DNA from: an uncultured Bacilli bacterium
GTDB taxonomy: Bacteria; Bacillota_I; Bacilli_A; RF39; UBA660
Reading direction: 5' to 3'
Assembly: GCA_947628565.1 (NCBI GenBank)
Contig: CANRAH010000001.1
Location: 62,001-126,000, forward strand
DNA: 64,000 bases
Below the pieces are notes generated by a model. That model searched no databases and was not told the origin of the DNA. It saw only the letters and a program-made list of their open reading frames with translations. A program made the translations under genes and the position numbers. How positions within the stretch are numbered: position 1 is the stretch's first letter; each line of letters begins with the position of its first letter. Below, one piece after another: positions 28,277 through 37,078 of this stretch.

Positions 28277-29914
28277 ATGGATGGTAATAGAGGAGCAAAA
28301 GGATCTATAAAAGATAGATTAATTAGTATGTTATATAGGTTAAGATATAAAAAGAAAAAGCTAAAAGAAGAAGATTATAAAATACCTAAAAAGCAAAAAC
28401 AAGTTAATTATTTAAATAATTTACAAAAATTTAAAGAAACTGAAAATTTAGATGTATTAGATAAAAAAGACATAAATACTTTAGAAAAAGTTAAATTAGC
28501 TGTGCAATTTAAAGTTGGAATAGATGAAGATACTAAAGAAATTTCTTCTATAGAGCAAAATTCAAATAAAAAAATAGAAATAAAAAATATAAATGAGGTT
28601 AACAATCAACCAATTCAAACTTCAAGCACAAAAAATTTTATTGAAACAAAAAAAGCATCTTCTAATAAAATTAAAACTAATTCAGTAAATAAGGTTGAAA
28701 AGGAAGAAAGTCATATTATATCAACAGTAAATGAGGTAACTTATGTGCCTAAAAAAGTAGGAATCCAACCTAAATATGAACAATTAGATATTAAATTGGC
28801 TAATATAGAAAGTAAAACAGATGAATTAACATTCCCTATAGATTTGAAAAAAGAGGTGAAAAAAACAACTGCTGAGATTGTTATATTGAAAGAAGTAAAT
28901 GACTTTGTTTTAAAAAGTAAAGAAGATATTTCCGATATAAAAAAAGATGTTGAAAATTTAAAAAACGATGTTAAAGATAAAAATAAAGATTCTAAGGAAT
29001 TAGAGGAAAAATTTAATAAACTAAAAGAAAAAATTGATAAACTTAAAGCAAAATATAATGCAATAAAAGAAAAATATGATTTTAGTGAATTTTATATATT
29101 TGAAAGTATAAAATTAATGGACGGTATAGAAGACTTTAAATCCACTGCAAGTTTAAATGAAATGGATATGATGATTAATATTTGTAAGGATGAAATAAAC
29201 AAAATAGACAGTATAGTAATACTTGAACAAAGTAAAAAAGAAGTAGGTTCTCTTGTTGATAATGAAAAAAAGGATCAAAAAGATGTAAAAATAAAGTTTA
29301 TAAAAAGTAAAGAAAATGTAAAGAATATATCAAATATAGAAGAAACAATATATAATGAATTAAAAATGCAAGAACAGATAATAAATGAAATGTATGATGA
29401 AGCATCATATTTAAAAAAAGAAGTAACTAGACAAGTAGAAAAAATAGGACATAGAAGAATATTATCTTCAATATTAAATATCTCTTTTGGAATATTAACG
29501 CTTCCTTTTAATGGTAAAAATTTATTTGGAATAGCTTTAGGTGAAACTATGATAAATAAAGGATTAAAGGAAATGAATAGAAAAATAGAGACGCATGAAA
29601 AGATAAAAGTAAGTTATAAATATAAAGATATATCTGATTCTATAAGAGCTGTAAAAGATAAAGTTGAATATATTAATTTAGTTATATCTGATTCATTAAA
29701 TGAAATAAATAAATTAAAAGAAAATTTTAAAAATCAATATAGTCAATATGAGAATTTGCTAGAAGAATACGATATTGTTTTAGAAAAAATACAAACATTA
29801 GAAAATACGCTTTTAACTGAACAAAATAAAATTAATAGCATGAATAGAAAATTAAATAAAGAAGATGAAATGAATAAACAAAAATTAAAAAGAGTTGAAG
29901 ATTATAAAAAATAG
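28277..29914 (+). CDS. Hypothetical coiled-coil protein
   Basis: 545 residues, not recognised. The N-terminus is strongly basic (RYKKKKLKEED). Residues about 90-170 are low-complexity Ser/Lys/Asn. Two long coiled-coil regions follow (about 205-260 and about 450-540), separated by a helical domain and one moderately hydrophobic stretch near 395-420 (ILSSILNISFGILTLPF) that could touch or cross the membrane. No signal peptide. AAAGGA stands before the ATG. It precedes the E2-like acyltransferase gene by 20 bases, probably in one transcript. A structural or scaffolding role is conceivable but not shown. Confidence 0.7.
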   Translation: MDGNRGAKGSIKDRLISMLYRLRYKKKKLKEEDYKIPKKQKQVNYLNNLQKFKETENLDVLDKKDINTLEKVKLAVQFKVGIDEDTKEISSIEQNSNKKIEIKNINEVNNQPIQTSSTKNFIETKKASSNKIKTNSVNKVEKEESHIISTVNEVTYVPKKVGIQPKYEQLDIKLANIESKTDELTFPIDLKKEVKKTTAEIVILKEVNDFVLKSKEDISDIKKDVENLKNDVKDKNKDSKELEEKFNKLKEKIDKLKAKYNAIKEKYDFSEFYIFESIKLMDGIEDFKSTASLNEMDMMINICKDEINKIDSIVILEQSKKEVGSLVDNEKKDQKDVKIKFIKSKENVKNISNIEETIYNELKMQEQIINEMYDEASYLKKEVTRQVEKIGHRRILSSILNISFGILTLPFNGKNLFGIALGETMINKGLKEMNRKIETHEKIKVSYKYKDISDSIRAVKDKVEYINLVISDSLNEINKLKENFKNQYSQYENLLEEYDIVLEKIQTLENTLLTEQNKINSMNRKLNKEDEMNKQKLKRVEDYKK

Positions 29915-29934
29915 TTTTTTAAATAGGAGATATA

Positions 29935-30786
29935 ATGAAAAATAAAGATAAAAGAATCAAAATAAAAGGGATGAGTCAAATTTTAATAGACATTAAACCC
30001 AATAGATGTGATAGCGATGTATATATAAATCAAAAAATGGATTTAACTAATTTAGCAAATTATATTGAAAATAAAAAAAAAGATGGTTATGAAATATCAT
30101 ATTTTCATGCATTTGCAATGGCATTTGCTAAAACTATTTATAATAGGCCTAAATTAAATAGATATGTAAAAAATCACCACGTATATGAACATAATAATGT
30201 AATTATTTCTTTTGTAGCTAAAGTATCTTTCGATGATAAGAGTGAAGAAATAATGATTATGATAGATGTTGAAAAGGATGATACTTTAGAATCTATAAGT
30301 AAGAAAATAAAAGATAAAGTTAATTCTGTTAGAAACAAAAAGATAAAAAAAGAAGGCGCAAATAATATAGTTGATTTGCTTGGAAAATTGCCTAATATAT
30401 TAAGAGTTCCTATAGTTGGAATATTAAAATGGTGTGATAAGAAAATGATTTTGCCTAGATCGATGATTAAGGATAATTTATATTATAGTAGTATTATTTT
30501 ATCAAATTTAGGATCTATTAAATGTGGTGCAATATATCATAATATAGCTGATTTTGGAACTTGTTCTTCACTTGCAACAATGGGTGAAATAAAACTTGAA
30601 GAATTAATTATTAATGGCAAAAAGCAAAAGAGGAATTTATGTGAATTTGGCATAAATATTGACGAAAGAATTGCTGATGGATATTATTTCGCTAAATCGA
30701 TAAAATTATTGCAATTTATTTTTGAAAATCCAGAATTACTTGAAGAAAAAGCTAGTAAAAAAATTGACATGGATGAAATTAGATAA
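29935..30786 (+). CDS. E2-like acyltransferase-fold protein lacking the catalytic histidine
   Basis: 283 residues of the chloramphenicol acetyltransferase/dihydrolipoamide acyltransferase (E2) fold, with no lipoyl or peripheral-subunit-binding domain. The signs are SYFHAFAMAFAKTIYNRPKLNRYV in the first half, SSIILSNLGSIKCGAIYH, and the final NIDERIADGYYFAK, which corresponds to the E2 active-site motif DHRVxDGxxxxxF. Here the catalytic histidine of that motif is Glu (D-E-R), while the second Asp-Gly is kept. It lies 20 bases after the coiled-coil gene. No 2-oxoacid dehydrogenase E1 or E3 gene is nearby. It may bind an acyl group or serve a structural role rather than standard catalysis. Confidence 0.75.
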   Translation: MKNKDKRIKIKGMSQILIDIKPNRCDSDVYINQKMDLTNLANYIENKKKDGYEISYFHAFAMAFAKTIYNRPKLNRYVKNHHVYEHNNVIISFVAKVSFDDKSEEIMIMIDVEKDDTLESISKKIKDKVNSVRNKKIKKEGANNIVDLLGKLPNILRVPIVGILKWCDKKMILPRSMIKDNLYYSSIILSNLGSIKCGAIYHNIADFGTCSSLATMGEIKLEELIINGKKQKRNLCEFGINIDERIADGYYFAKSIKLLQFIFENPELLEEKASKKIDMDEIR

Positions 30787-30802
30787 AATTTAATTAAAAA
30801 TG

Positions 30803-30849
30803 AATTTACCAAATATAAAAATTTTTAAAAATTATCGGTAAATTTTTTT
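30803..30849. terminator. Shared terminator between convergent genes
   Basis: AATTTACC (30803-30810) pairs with GGTAAATT (30837-30844), with an inner AAAAATTTTT / AAAAATT segment and a T run on the plus strand. It overlaps the 3' end of the minus-strand gene. Confidence 0.65.
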
Positions 30850-31322
30850 ATTTGTAAATAATTTTCATATAATTTATTTTCAACATCTTTAATAGCAAAA
30901 GCAGGAGATGTAGACATAAGGGGTATAGCTTTTATTTTTGTATCCTTAAATATATATTTTTGATACAAATAATATGCTTTTTTTCCTGTTGTGAAAATAG
31001 TTTTAATTTTAGAATTTTTAATTATTAAAGATAAATCATTAGGAATTACATTTTTAATTGAACTATCTTTAGATGATGTAATATCACAACTTTTTATGAC
31101 ATCAAATAGTGCAATATTATGCCTTTTTAAAAATTCTATTTTACTTTCTTTAGTATCCATAATTTCTTCGTTATATACTTGTGATAATATTTTAAAAAAT
31201 CTATTTTTAGGATGTGCATAATAAAAATTGTTTTCTCTTGATTTAATACTAGGCATACTGCCTAATATCAAAACTTTAGAATGTTCATCGTAAATTGGTT
31301 CTAATGTATGATAAACTCTCAT
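30825..31322 (-). CDS. Hypoxanthine/uracil-DNA glycosylase family protein
   Basis: 165 residues of the uracil-DNA glycosylase superfamily. The start region VLILGSMPSIKSRENNFYYAHPKNRFFKIL matches the family often annotated as DNA-deoxyinosine glycosylase (family 6, HDG), which removes hypoxanthine arising from adenine deamination. NIALFDVIKSCDI and the C-terminal MSTSPAF complete the active-site side of the fold. Monocistronic on the minus strand. A high-A genome makes a hypoxanthine repair enzyme plausible, but the substrate is inferred from the family only. Confidence 0.85.
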   Translation of the reverse strand: MRVYHTLEPIYDEHSKVLILGSMPSIKSRENNFYYAHPKNRFFKILSQVYNEEIMDTKESKIEFLKRHNIALFDVIKSCDITSSKDSSIKNVIPNDLSLIIKNSKIKTIFTTGKKAYYLYQKYIFKDTKIKAIPLMSTSPAFAIKDVENKLYENYLQIKKFTDNF

Positions 31323-31437
31323 ATAACCACCACAATAAATATACTATTTTTAAATTAAAAATACAATATTTTATATAAATTTAAGATTTACATAAAAAGC
31401 AATTAATGATATAATTTTATAGTAGATAGGTGATTAT

Positions 31438-32253
31438 ATGAATGATAAAAATGCAAAAATGGATAATAAAAATTATGTATTATTAACTTTAATTCTTTTT
31501 GCAATTCTTATTTTGCTAATAATATATATATTGGATGCGACAAAAAAAAGTGGAGTTAATTTAAATAATGATAAAAAAATAAATAATAGTGTAGCTTATA
31601 ATGTGGATGAAGAACAGTTATCTGAAGCAAAAAGTTTATTATATAAATATATAGATTTATTAGATTCCCCTAATTTTTGTAATCCATTTAATACAGGATT
31701 TACAGATGAATGCAAAGTATACATCGCATATAAAAATTTGAGTGAATCTGATTATATGATAACAAATTGCAATGCGTTATATAATGATATAACGGATAAT
31801 TATGTTCCTAGTATCGGTGGATATTGCAATTTGAATTCAACTATTTCTTATGATGTATTAAATAATTCTTATAAAAATTTATTTGGATTAGATTTAACTC
31901 TTGAAAAATCAGATTATAATTTTAATTCAACATATTTAAATTATAAAGATATTATTGATTCATTTATTAATATAGAATTTAAGGACTATGAAAAAACAAA
32001 CGATTATATAAAATATGAAATTACAGATGTTACAAAAAATGATGATAAATTTACGGTAATAGTAGCATATTCTTTAGTAAACTATGATGGTAAAAACTAT
32101 CATATAAAATTAAATAACAATGAAATTGTTGATTTTAATGATGAAGATTTCAATAATTATGTTAATGATGGATTGGTAGATAAATATGCATTTGAATTTG
32201 CAATTGTTGATAACCAAAAATACTTAACTGATTTTTCTAGTTATTTTAACTAA
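31438..32253 (+). CDS. Hypothetical membrane-anchored extracellular protein
   Basis: 271 residues, not recognised. A single N-terminal transmembrane segment (about 14-32) and an extracellular remainder that is Asn/Asp/Tyr-rich. Cysteines appear in pairs (NFCNPF ... DECK, TNCN ... GYCN), suggesting disulphides. Two related halves are possible: each ends in a region with I-x-Y-x-x-T/V strands, such as YIKYEITDVTKNDDKFTVIVAY, which looks like a repeated NTF2- or PepSY-sized domain. GGTGATTAT precedes the ATG; a perfect terminator follows. Confidence 0.7.
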   Translation: MNDKNAKMDNKNYVLLTLILFAILILLIIYILDATKKSGVNLNNDKKINNSVAYNVDEEQLSEAKSLLYKYIDLLDSPNFCNPFNTGFTDECKVYIAYKNLSESDYMITNCNALYNDITDNYVPSIGGYCNLNSTISYDVLNNSYKNLFGLDLTLEKSDYNFNSTYLNYKDIIDSFINIEFKDYEKTNDYIKYEITDVTKNDDKFTVIVAYSLVNYDGKNYHIKLNNNEIVDFNDEDFNNYVNDGLVDKYAFEFAIVDNQKYLTDFSSYFN

Positions 32254-32280
32254 TTTTTAAATATATAAGCAATTCAAACA

Positions 32281-32306
32281 AAATTAGGAGTATCCTAATT
32301 TTTTTA
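32281..32306 (+). terminator. Intrinsic terminator
   Basis: AAATTAGGA (32281-32289) / TCCTAATTT (32293-32301) around GTA, then T residues to 32305. Confidence 0.9.
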
Positions 32307-32374
32307 AAAGTTAATTAATAATTTCTTTTCTTTTATTACTATAAATGATATAATTGTTTTGAAAGAGTGATTTT

Positions 32375-34660
32375 ATGATAAGATATAATCCTAAAATTGA
32401 TGAAGGATTAACAACATCACAGGTTCAATATAGAATTAAAAATAAAGATATTAACTATAATACAAATATTAAAACAAAAAAAATAAGTGAGATTATATTT
32501 TACAATGTTTTCACTTTGTTTAATATATTAAATTTATGTTTAGGTATTTTAATTTTTATAGTTGGTTCATATAAAAATTTATTGTTTTTAGGCGTTGCAA
32601 TATGTAATACTTTAATCAGCATAGTGCAGGAAATAAGATCTAAAAGAATAGTAGATAAATTATCAATAATTTCTAGTACTAAAGTTAATGTTAGAAGAAA
32701 TTCAAAAATAGAACTTATAGACATGAACGAGGTTGTATTAGATGATATTATATTTTATAATCGTGGTAGTCAAATAATTGCTGATTCAAAAATACTTGAT
32801 GGCACAGTTGAAGTTAATGAATCTTTAATAAGTGGAGAAGAAAATGGTATTATAAAACATCCAGGGGATTATTTATATTCAGGTAGTTTTATAGTAAGTG
32901 GTAAAGCTATCGCTAGAGTTGATAAAGTTGGAGAAAATAACTATGCATCAAAAATAACAAAAGAAGCAAAGTATTTAAAAAAAGTTAATTCAGAAATAAT
33001 GATTACATTTAAAAAAATAATAAAAATTATATCTATATTAATTGTTCCACTTGGCATTGTACTTTTTTTAAGACAATATAATTTGGATAACGATCTATCA
33101 AGCGCAGTTGTTAATAGTGTTGCCGCTATAATAGGGATGATACCAGAAGGATTAATGTTACTTACTAGTACAGTTCTTGCAGTTAGCGTAATAAGACTTT
33201 CAAAAAAGAATGTATTAGTTCAACAGTTATATTGTATAGAAACACTTGCGAGAGTAGATACTATATGCCTTGATAAGACAGGTACGCTAACAGAGGGTAT
33301 AATAGAAGTAGAAGATGTTATAAAGTTAAATGATAATTATGACTATAAAACTATTTTATCAGCTATGTCAAGGGAACTTGTAGATGATAATGCAACTATG
33401 GATGCAATAAGTAGAAAATTCAATGAAAAAACATCTTATACCACCCTTGAATTAGAATCTTTTTCATCAGAAAAAAAATATTCAAGTGTAACATTTAAAG
33501 AAGGAAAATATTATTTGGGAGCGCCTGATATATTAGATCCAAGCAAAGAAATGCAATCTTTAATTGAAAAATATAGTGACTATAGATTAGTATTATTAAA
33601 AAATAAAAAGGATAATATTGCACTTATATTACTTAAGGATAAAATAAGATATAAAGCATCTAGTACGCTTGAATATTTAAGGCGTGAAGGTGTAGATATA
33701 AAAATAATAAGTGGTGATAATGAAAAAGTAATAAAACGTATTGCTAAAAGATTGAAATTTAAAGATATTAAATGTATAGATATGTCTAAAAACAATACTA
33801 ATAAAATTAATGAAATTGTAGAAAATTATAATATATTTACACGTGTTAGTCCTAATCAAAAAAAGAGCTTAATATGTGCATTAAAACAAAATGGTCATAC
33901 AGTTGCTATGACAGGCGATGGGGTGAATGATGTTTTAGCTTTAAAAGAAGCTGATTGTAGTATAGCTATGGCAAGTGGATCATCAGCAGCTAGAAATGTA
34001 TCAGAATTAGTACTATTATCATCCGATTTTGATGCAATACCTAAAATAGTTGAAGAAGGTAGACGTACTATAAATAATATAGAAAGATCTTCATCATTAT
34101 TTTTAACTAAAACAATTTATTCAACTATACTTGCTTTGATATTTTTATTTGTTCCGATGAACTATCCTTTTGAACCAATTCAACTTAGTTTAGTTAGTTC
34201 TATAACAATTGGAATCCCTGCATTTATACTTGCACTTGAACCTAATCATGATATAATAAGTGGTAATTTCTTTTTGAATGTACTAAAAAAATCATTACCA
34301 GGAGGACTTACTATCGTATTAAATGTTATAAGTGTAATGATATTTACATATGTATTTAAAATAAATCCAGAAGAAGTATCCACTATGTGTGTAATACTTG
34401 TTGCTATGACGGGATTTATACTATTATATAAAATATGTGATAAATTTAACATTCTTAGAATTTCATTATTTTTTATATTGATTATTACATTTTTAACTTG
34501 TATAATAGGTTTACGTAGTATTTTTGAAATGGTTGTATTAAAACCAATATCTGTTATATATGTACTTTTAGTATTTACTCTTGATATAGGTTTATTTAAT
34601 TTACTATATGGTATATGTGAAAAGAAACTATTTAAATACAAAGATAAATTAATCAAATAG
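32375..34660 (+). CDS. Cation-transporting P-type ATPase (CtpE-like)
   Basis: 761 residues. The phosphorylated aspartate is D300 in CLDKTGTLTEG; the hinge TGDGVNDVLALKEAD and the membrane motif GMIPEGL (ion site in helix 4) are present. The actuator loop reads SGEE in place of the usual TGES, retaining the key Glu. The helix-4 IPEGL and the short nucleotide domain match the P2-like subgroup that includes CtpE, a calcium transporter; substrate assignment to Ca, Mg or Mn remains open. No N-terminal metal-binding domain. It is followed after 9 bases by a ZIP transporter gene, so the two form a metal-homeostasis operon. Confidence 0.9.
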   Translation: MIRYNPKIDEGLTTSQVQYRIKNKDINYNTNIKTKKISEIIFYNVFTLFNILNLCLGILIFIVGSYKNLLFLGVAICNTLISIVQEIRSKRIVDKLSIISSTKVNVRRNSKIELIDMNEVVLDDIIFYNRGSQIIADSKILDGTVEVNESLISGEENGIIKHPGDYLYSGSFIVSGKAIARVDKVGENNYASKITKEAKYLKKVNSEIMITFKKIIKIISILIVPLGIVLFLRQYNLDNDLSSAVVNSVAAIIGMIPEGLMLLTSTVLAVSVIRLSKKNVLVQQLYCIETLARVDTICLDKTGTLTEGIIEVEDVIKLNDNYDYKTILSAMSRELVDDNATMDAISRKFNEKTSYTTLELESFSSEKKYSSVTFKEGKYYLGAPDILDPSKEMQSLIEKYSDYRLVLLKNKKDNIALILLKDKIRYKASSTLEYLRREGVDIKIISGDNEKVIKRIAKRLKFKDIKCIDMSKNNTNKINEIVENYNIFTRVSPNQKKSLICALKQNGHTVAMTGDGVNDVLALKEADCSIAMASGSSAARNVSELVLLSSDFDAIPKIVEEGRRTINNIERSSSLFLTKTIYSTILALIFLFVPMNYPFEPIQLSLVSSITIGIPAFILALEPNHDIISGNFFLNVLKKSLPGGLTIVLNVISVMIFTYVFKINPEEVSTMCVILVAMTGFILLYKICDKFNILRISLFFILIITFLTCIIGLRSIFEMVVLKPISVIYVLLVFTLDIGLFNLLYGICEKKLFKYKDKLIK

Positions 34661-34669
34661 GAGGATATT

Positions 34670-35452
34670 ATGAATTTTGTTGCACTTTTGCTTACATTAT
34701 TTGTTGGATTATTTATTTTAATTGGAAGCATAGTTAGTATTTATTATAAAAATAATTCTAAAATTACTGATTTTAGTATTGCACTTGCATTTGGTGTAAT
34801 TATAAGTTTAATAATATTTGAACTCATACCTGAAACTTTTAGTATACTAAATGACGAATTAGGAATTTTAAGAAGTATTATATCAATTACGTTATTAATT
34901 TTGATAGGAATAATTGCTTTAAAAATACTTGATTTATTTATACCACATCATGGTCAAGAAACTCATCATCATCATAAAAATAAAAATATAGAGTGCCATA
35001 ATGAACATTTATATCATATAGGAATAGTTTCAGCTATTGCACTTGTTATGCATAATTTAATTGAAGGAATGAGTTTGTATTTAGTTGCATCTAGTAATCT
35101 TTTATCAGGACTTCTTTTATGCATTGGTATTGGACTACATAATATACCTATGGGGCTTGTTATAGCTTTAACATTATCAAGCCATAATCATTCAAATAAA
35201 AAAATATTAAATATAAGTTTAATTGTCTCATTTTCAACATTTATTGGTGGATTCATAATGTTCATCTTAGGTGGTGTTAGTAGTATAACTGAGGGAATTT
35301 TATTAGGACTTACACTTGGAATGTTAATTTATATAGCTATATTCGAATTATTATATCAAGTATATAATATGAAAGATAAACGTCTTTCAATATTTGGAAC
35401 AATATTTGGTATATTTATATTTGTTATAAGTTTAATATTATCAAATATTTAA
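34670..35452 (+). CDS. ZIP-family metal transporter
   Basis: 260 residues, eight hydrophobic segments. The variable loop after helix 3 is histidine-rich (HHGQETHHHHKNKNIECHNEH, about 99-119). The binuclear metal centre motifs are MHNLIEGM in helix 4 and LHNIPMGL in helix 5, both intact. ZIP proteins bring zinc and related divalent ions into the cytoplasm, or in some groups facilitate bidirectional transport. GGAGG precedes the ATG. It is in an operon with the P-type ATPase and ends at a terminator. Confidence 0.93.
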   Translation: MNFVALLLTLFVGLFILIGSIVSIYYKNNSKITDFSIALAFGVIISLIIFELIPETFSILNDELGILRSIISITLLILIGIIALKILDLFIPHHGQETHHHHKNKNIECHNEHLYHIGIVSAIALVMHNLIEGMSLYLVASSNLLSGLLLCIGIGLHNIPMGLVIALTLSSHNHSNKKILNISLIVSFSTFIGGFIMFILGGVSSITEGILLGLTLGMLIYIAIFELLYQVYNMKDKRLSIFGTIFGIFIFVISLILSNI

Positions 35453-35462
35453 TATGAATTTT

Positions 35463-35488
35463 AAGATTGATTATTTCAATCTTTTTTA
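35463..35488 (+). terminator. Intrinsic terminator
   Basis: AAGATTGA (35463-35470) / TCAATCTT (35476-35483) with a short loop and a T run. It marks the end of the core-like block before the variable region. Confidence 0.85.
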
Positions 35489-35489
35489 G

Positions 35490-35552
35490 TATAATTTAGA
35501 TAATAGAAAGAAGGTAATTATGAAAACAAATGTACGCTATGGGGGGGGGTAA
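35490..35552 (+). pseudogene. Broken gene start with promoter, ribosome binding site and nine-G run
   Basis: TATAAT (35490-35495) is followed by GAAGG and an ATG at 35520. The frame reads MKTNVRYGGG and then TAA at 35550-35552, directly after a run of nine G (35541-35549). With one G fewer the frame would read on as GGGNGTLTQ and stop six codons later; the third frame stops after five codons. A promoter and start without a gene suggest a truncated 5' end at an insertion or deletion boundary. A small leader peptide is the alternative. The remaining bases up to 35704 show nothing that I can support. Confidence 0.4.
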
Positions 35553-35704
35553 TGGAACATTGACACAATAATAAAGAATATTGGGTAAATGTCTTATAAT
35601 ACTTAAGGATTTAGTAATATTTTTAAAAGTTAAACTCAATGAATTTTTGTTAATTTTAGACTATATTTAGTGAATTTAGTATTAATTATTTGTATAAATC
35701 ATTT

Positions 35705-35737
35705 AAGATCTTCATATTTAGAAGGTCTTTTTTTTTT
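35705..35737 (+). terminator. Terminator hairpin 18 bases upstream of the methyltransferase ATG
   Basis: AAGATCTTC (35705-35713) pairs with GAAGGTCTT (35721-35729, one G-T pair), 7-base loop, followed by ten T (35728-35737). The site AAGGGGG of the methyltransferase gene follows immediately. Any transcript starting upstream must pass this hairpin. Confidence 0.8.
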
Positions 35738-35755
35738 GAAAAGGGGGAATGTAAA

Positions 35756-36637
35756 ATGAATAATAAAATAATTAAGTTAGGAAGTTTTTTTAGTGGAATT
35801 GGTAGTCCTGAAAAGGCTTTAGAAAAATTAAAAGAAGAAGGGATAATTAATGATTTTAAAATAGAGTTTTTTTCTGAAATAGATAAAAATGCGATTAAAA
35901 GTTATTGTGAAATTCATAATGTAGATGCAACATTAAATTTAGGAAACATAAAACAAATAAAAGGTGATAAATTACCATACTGCGATTTATGGATTGGTGG
36001 TTTTCCTTGTCAAGATATTTCGTGTGCAGGAAAAATGAAAGGATTTAATTTTGAAAGTTCTACAAGATCAAGTTTGGGATGGGAAATTATAAGATTATTA
36101 AATGAAGTAAAAGAGAAACCTAAATTTGTGATTTTTGAAAATGTAAAAAACATAACAAGTAAAAGATTTAAGGAAACATTAAATTTATTTAAGGAAGATT
36201 TAATTAAATTAGGATATAGTGTATTTGATAGTGTATTAAATGCAATAGACTTTAATATTCCACAAAATAGAGAAAGATATTTTTTGGTTGCAATTTTAAA
36301 TACAAATGCAAAATATATTTTTCCAAAAGGTAATAAAACTTTACTAAAATTAAAGGATTTTATGGAAAATGAAGTTGATGAAAAATACTATTTATCTGAT
36401 TCAAACTATATGAAAATTGAAGATAATATAATTTATTTAAAAAACAAAAAAAGTGATAATATTTATGAAATTAATATAGATAAATACTATAATGGTAATT
36501 GCTGTGGAATAGATAAGAATTGTAAATTTCATCAGTCATCAAGAGTTTATTCTGAGCTAGGATATGCACCAACTTTAACTGCTTCAAATACGAGTGAAAA
36601 TTTAAAAATATTAGTAAAAGAGGGGGAATGGTTATGA
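35756..36637 (+). CDS. DNA (cytosine-5) methyltransferase, large part (motifs I-VIII and TRD)
   Basis: 293 residues from the ATG at 35756, with AAGGGGGAATG upstream; an in-frame TTG at 35690 would translate the terminator and is rejected. Motif I is KLGSFFSGIGSPEKAL, motif IV GGFPCQDIS with the catalytic cysteine, motif VI FENVKNI and motif VIII QNRERYF. The target-recognition region follows (about 195-285) and ends in SRVYSELGYAPTLTAS. Motifs IX and X are missing from this chain and are found in the overlapping next gene. No restriction endonuclease gene is adjacent, so this looks like an orphan methyltransferase. The recognition sequence cannot be read from the protein. Confidence 0.9.
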   Translation: MNNKIIKLGSFFSGIGSPEKALEKLKEEGIINDFKIEFFSEIDKNAIKSYCEIHNVDATLNLGNIKQIKGDKLPYCDLWIGGFPCQDISCAGKMKGFNFESSTRSSLGWEIIRLLNEVKEKPKFVIFENVKNITSKRFKETLNLFKEDLIKLGYSVFDSVLNAIDFNIPQNRERYFLVAILNTNAKYIFPKGNKTLLKLKDFMENEVDEKYYLSDSNYMKIEDNIIYLKNKKSDNIYEINIDKYYNGNCCGIDKNCKFHQSSRVYSELGYAPTLTASNTSENLKILVKEGEWL

Positions 36638-36804
36638 GAATAAGAAAAGCAACACCTAGAGAATGTTGGAGATTGATGGGATTTGATGATATAGATTTTG
36701 AAAAGGCAAGTAAAATATGTAGTGATAATATGTTATATCATCAAGCGGGTAATTCAATAGTTGTAAATGTAATATATGAAATACTAAAGATTTTGTTTAA
36801 ATAA
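36634..36804 (+). CDS. DNA (cytosine-5) methyltransferase, small part (motifs IX-X)
   Basis: 56 residues. It starts at the ATG at 36634, overlapping the stop of the large part by four bases (ATGA), with its own GAGGGGG site at about 36620-36625. The peptide RKATPRECWRLMGF is motif IX and YHQAGNSIVVNVIYEI is motif X, the parts that normally close the C-terminus of a C5 methyltransferase. Together the two chains give about 349 residues and a full motif set in the right order. Either the enzyme works as two polypeptides or a single base change split a once continuous gene. Confidence 0.85.
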   Translation: MRIRKATPRECWRLMGFDDIDFEKASKICSDNMLYHQAGNSIVVNVIYEILKILFK

Positions 36805-37078
36805 AGGATAAAAATTTTTTTACATAATATTATAACTTAGATTAGAAAGTTAAAATATGTATTAAATTTACATTTTATTGCTTGAAATGAAAAATATAAT
36901 TTTTTTTATACACCTATTTTAATTTAATGCGCTATATTTATGGTTTCACACATTACATCTTTATTACAAAGAAAAATTTGTTTATAATATATTTAGTGAA
37001 AACTAATACTTGTAAAAGTAAAAAAGTGAGGTGATAAAATAATTATAATAAAAGTTAAAAATAGAATGGAGGAATAAA

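Noticed and set aside
34246-34731. Long open frame on the minus strand across the P-type ATPase and ZIP genes
   Set aside because: Antisense to two well-supported genes, no ribosome binding site, and typical of AT-rich mirror frames.
35541-35549. Nine-G run as a phase-variation switch
   Set aside because: All three reading frames after the run stop within about six codons, so changing the G count would not create a long product.
35690-35755. In-frame TTG start that would lengthen the methyltransferase by 22 residues
   Set aside because: It would translate through a strong terminator hairpin and its T run; AAGGGGG before the ATG at 35756 is far better.
36630-36640. Programmed -1 frameshift joining the two methyltransferase parts
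   Set aside because: No slippery heptamer is seen at the junction (GGTTATGAG), and the second part has its own well-spaced ribosome binding site.
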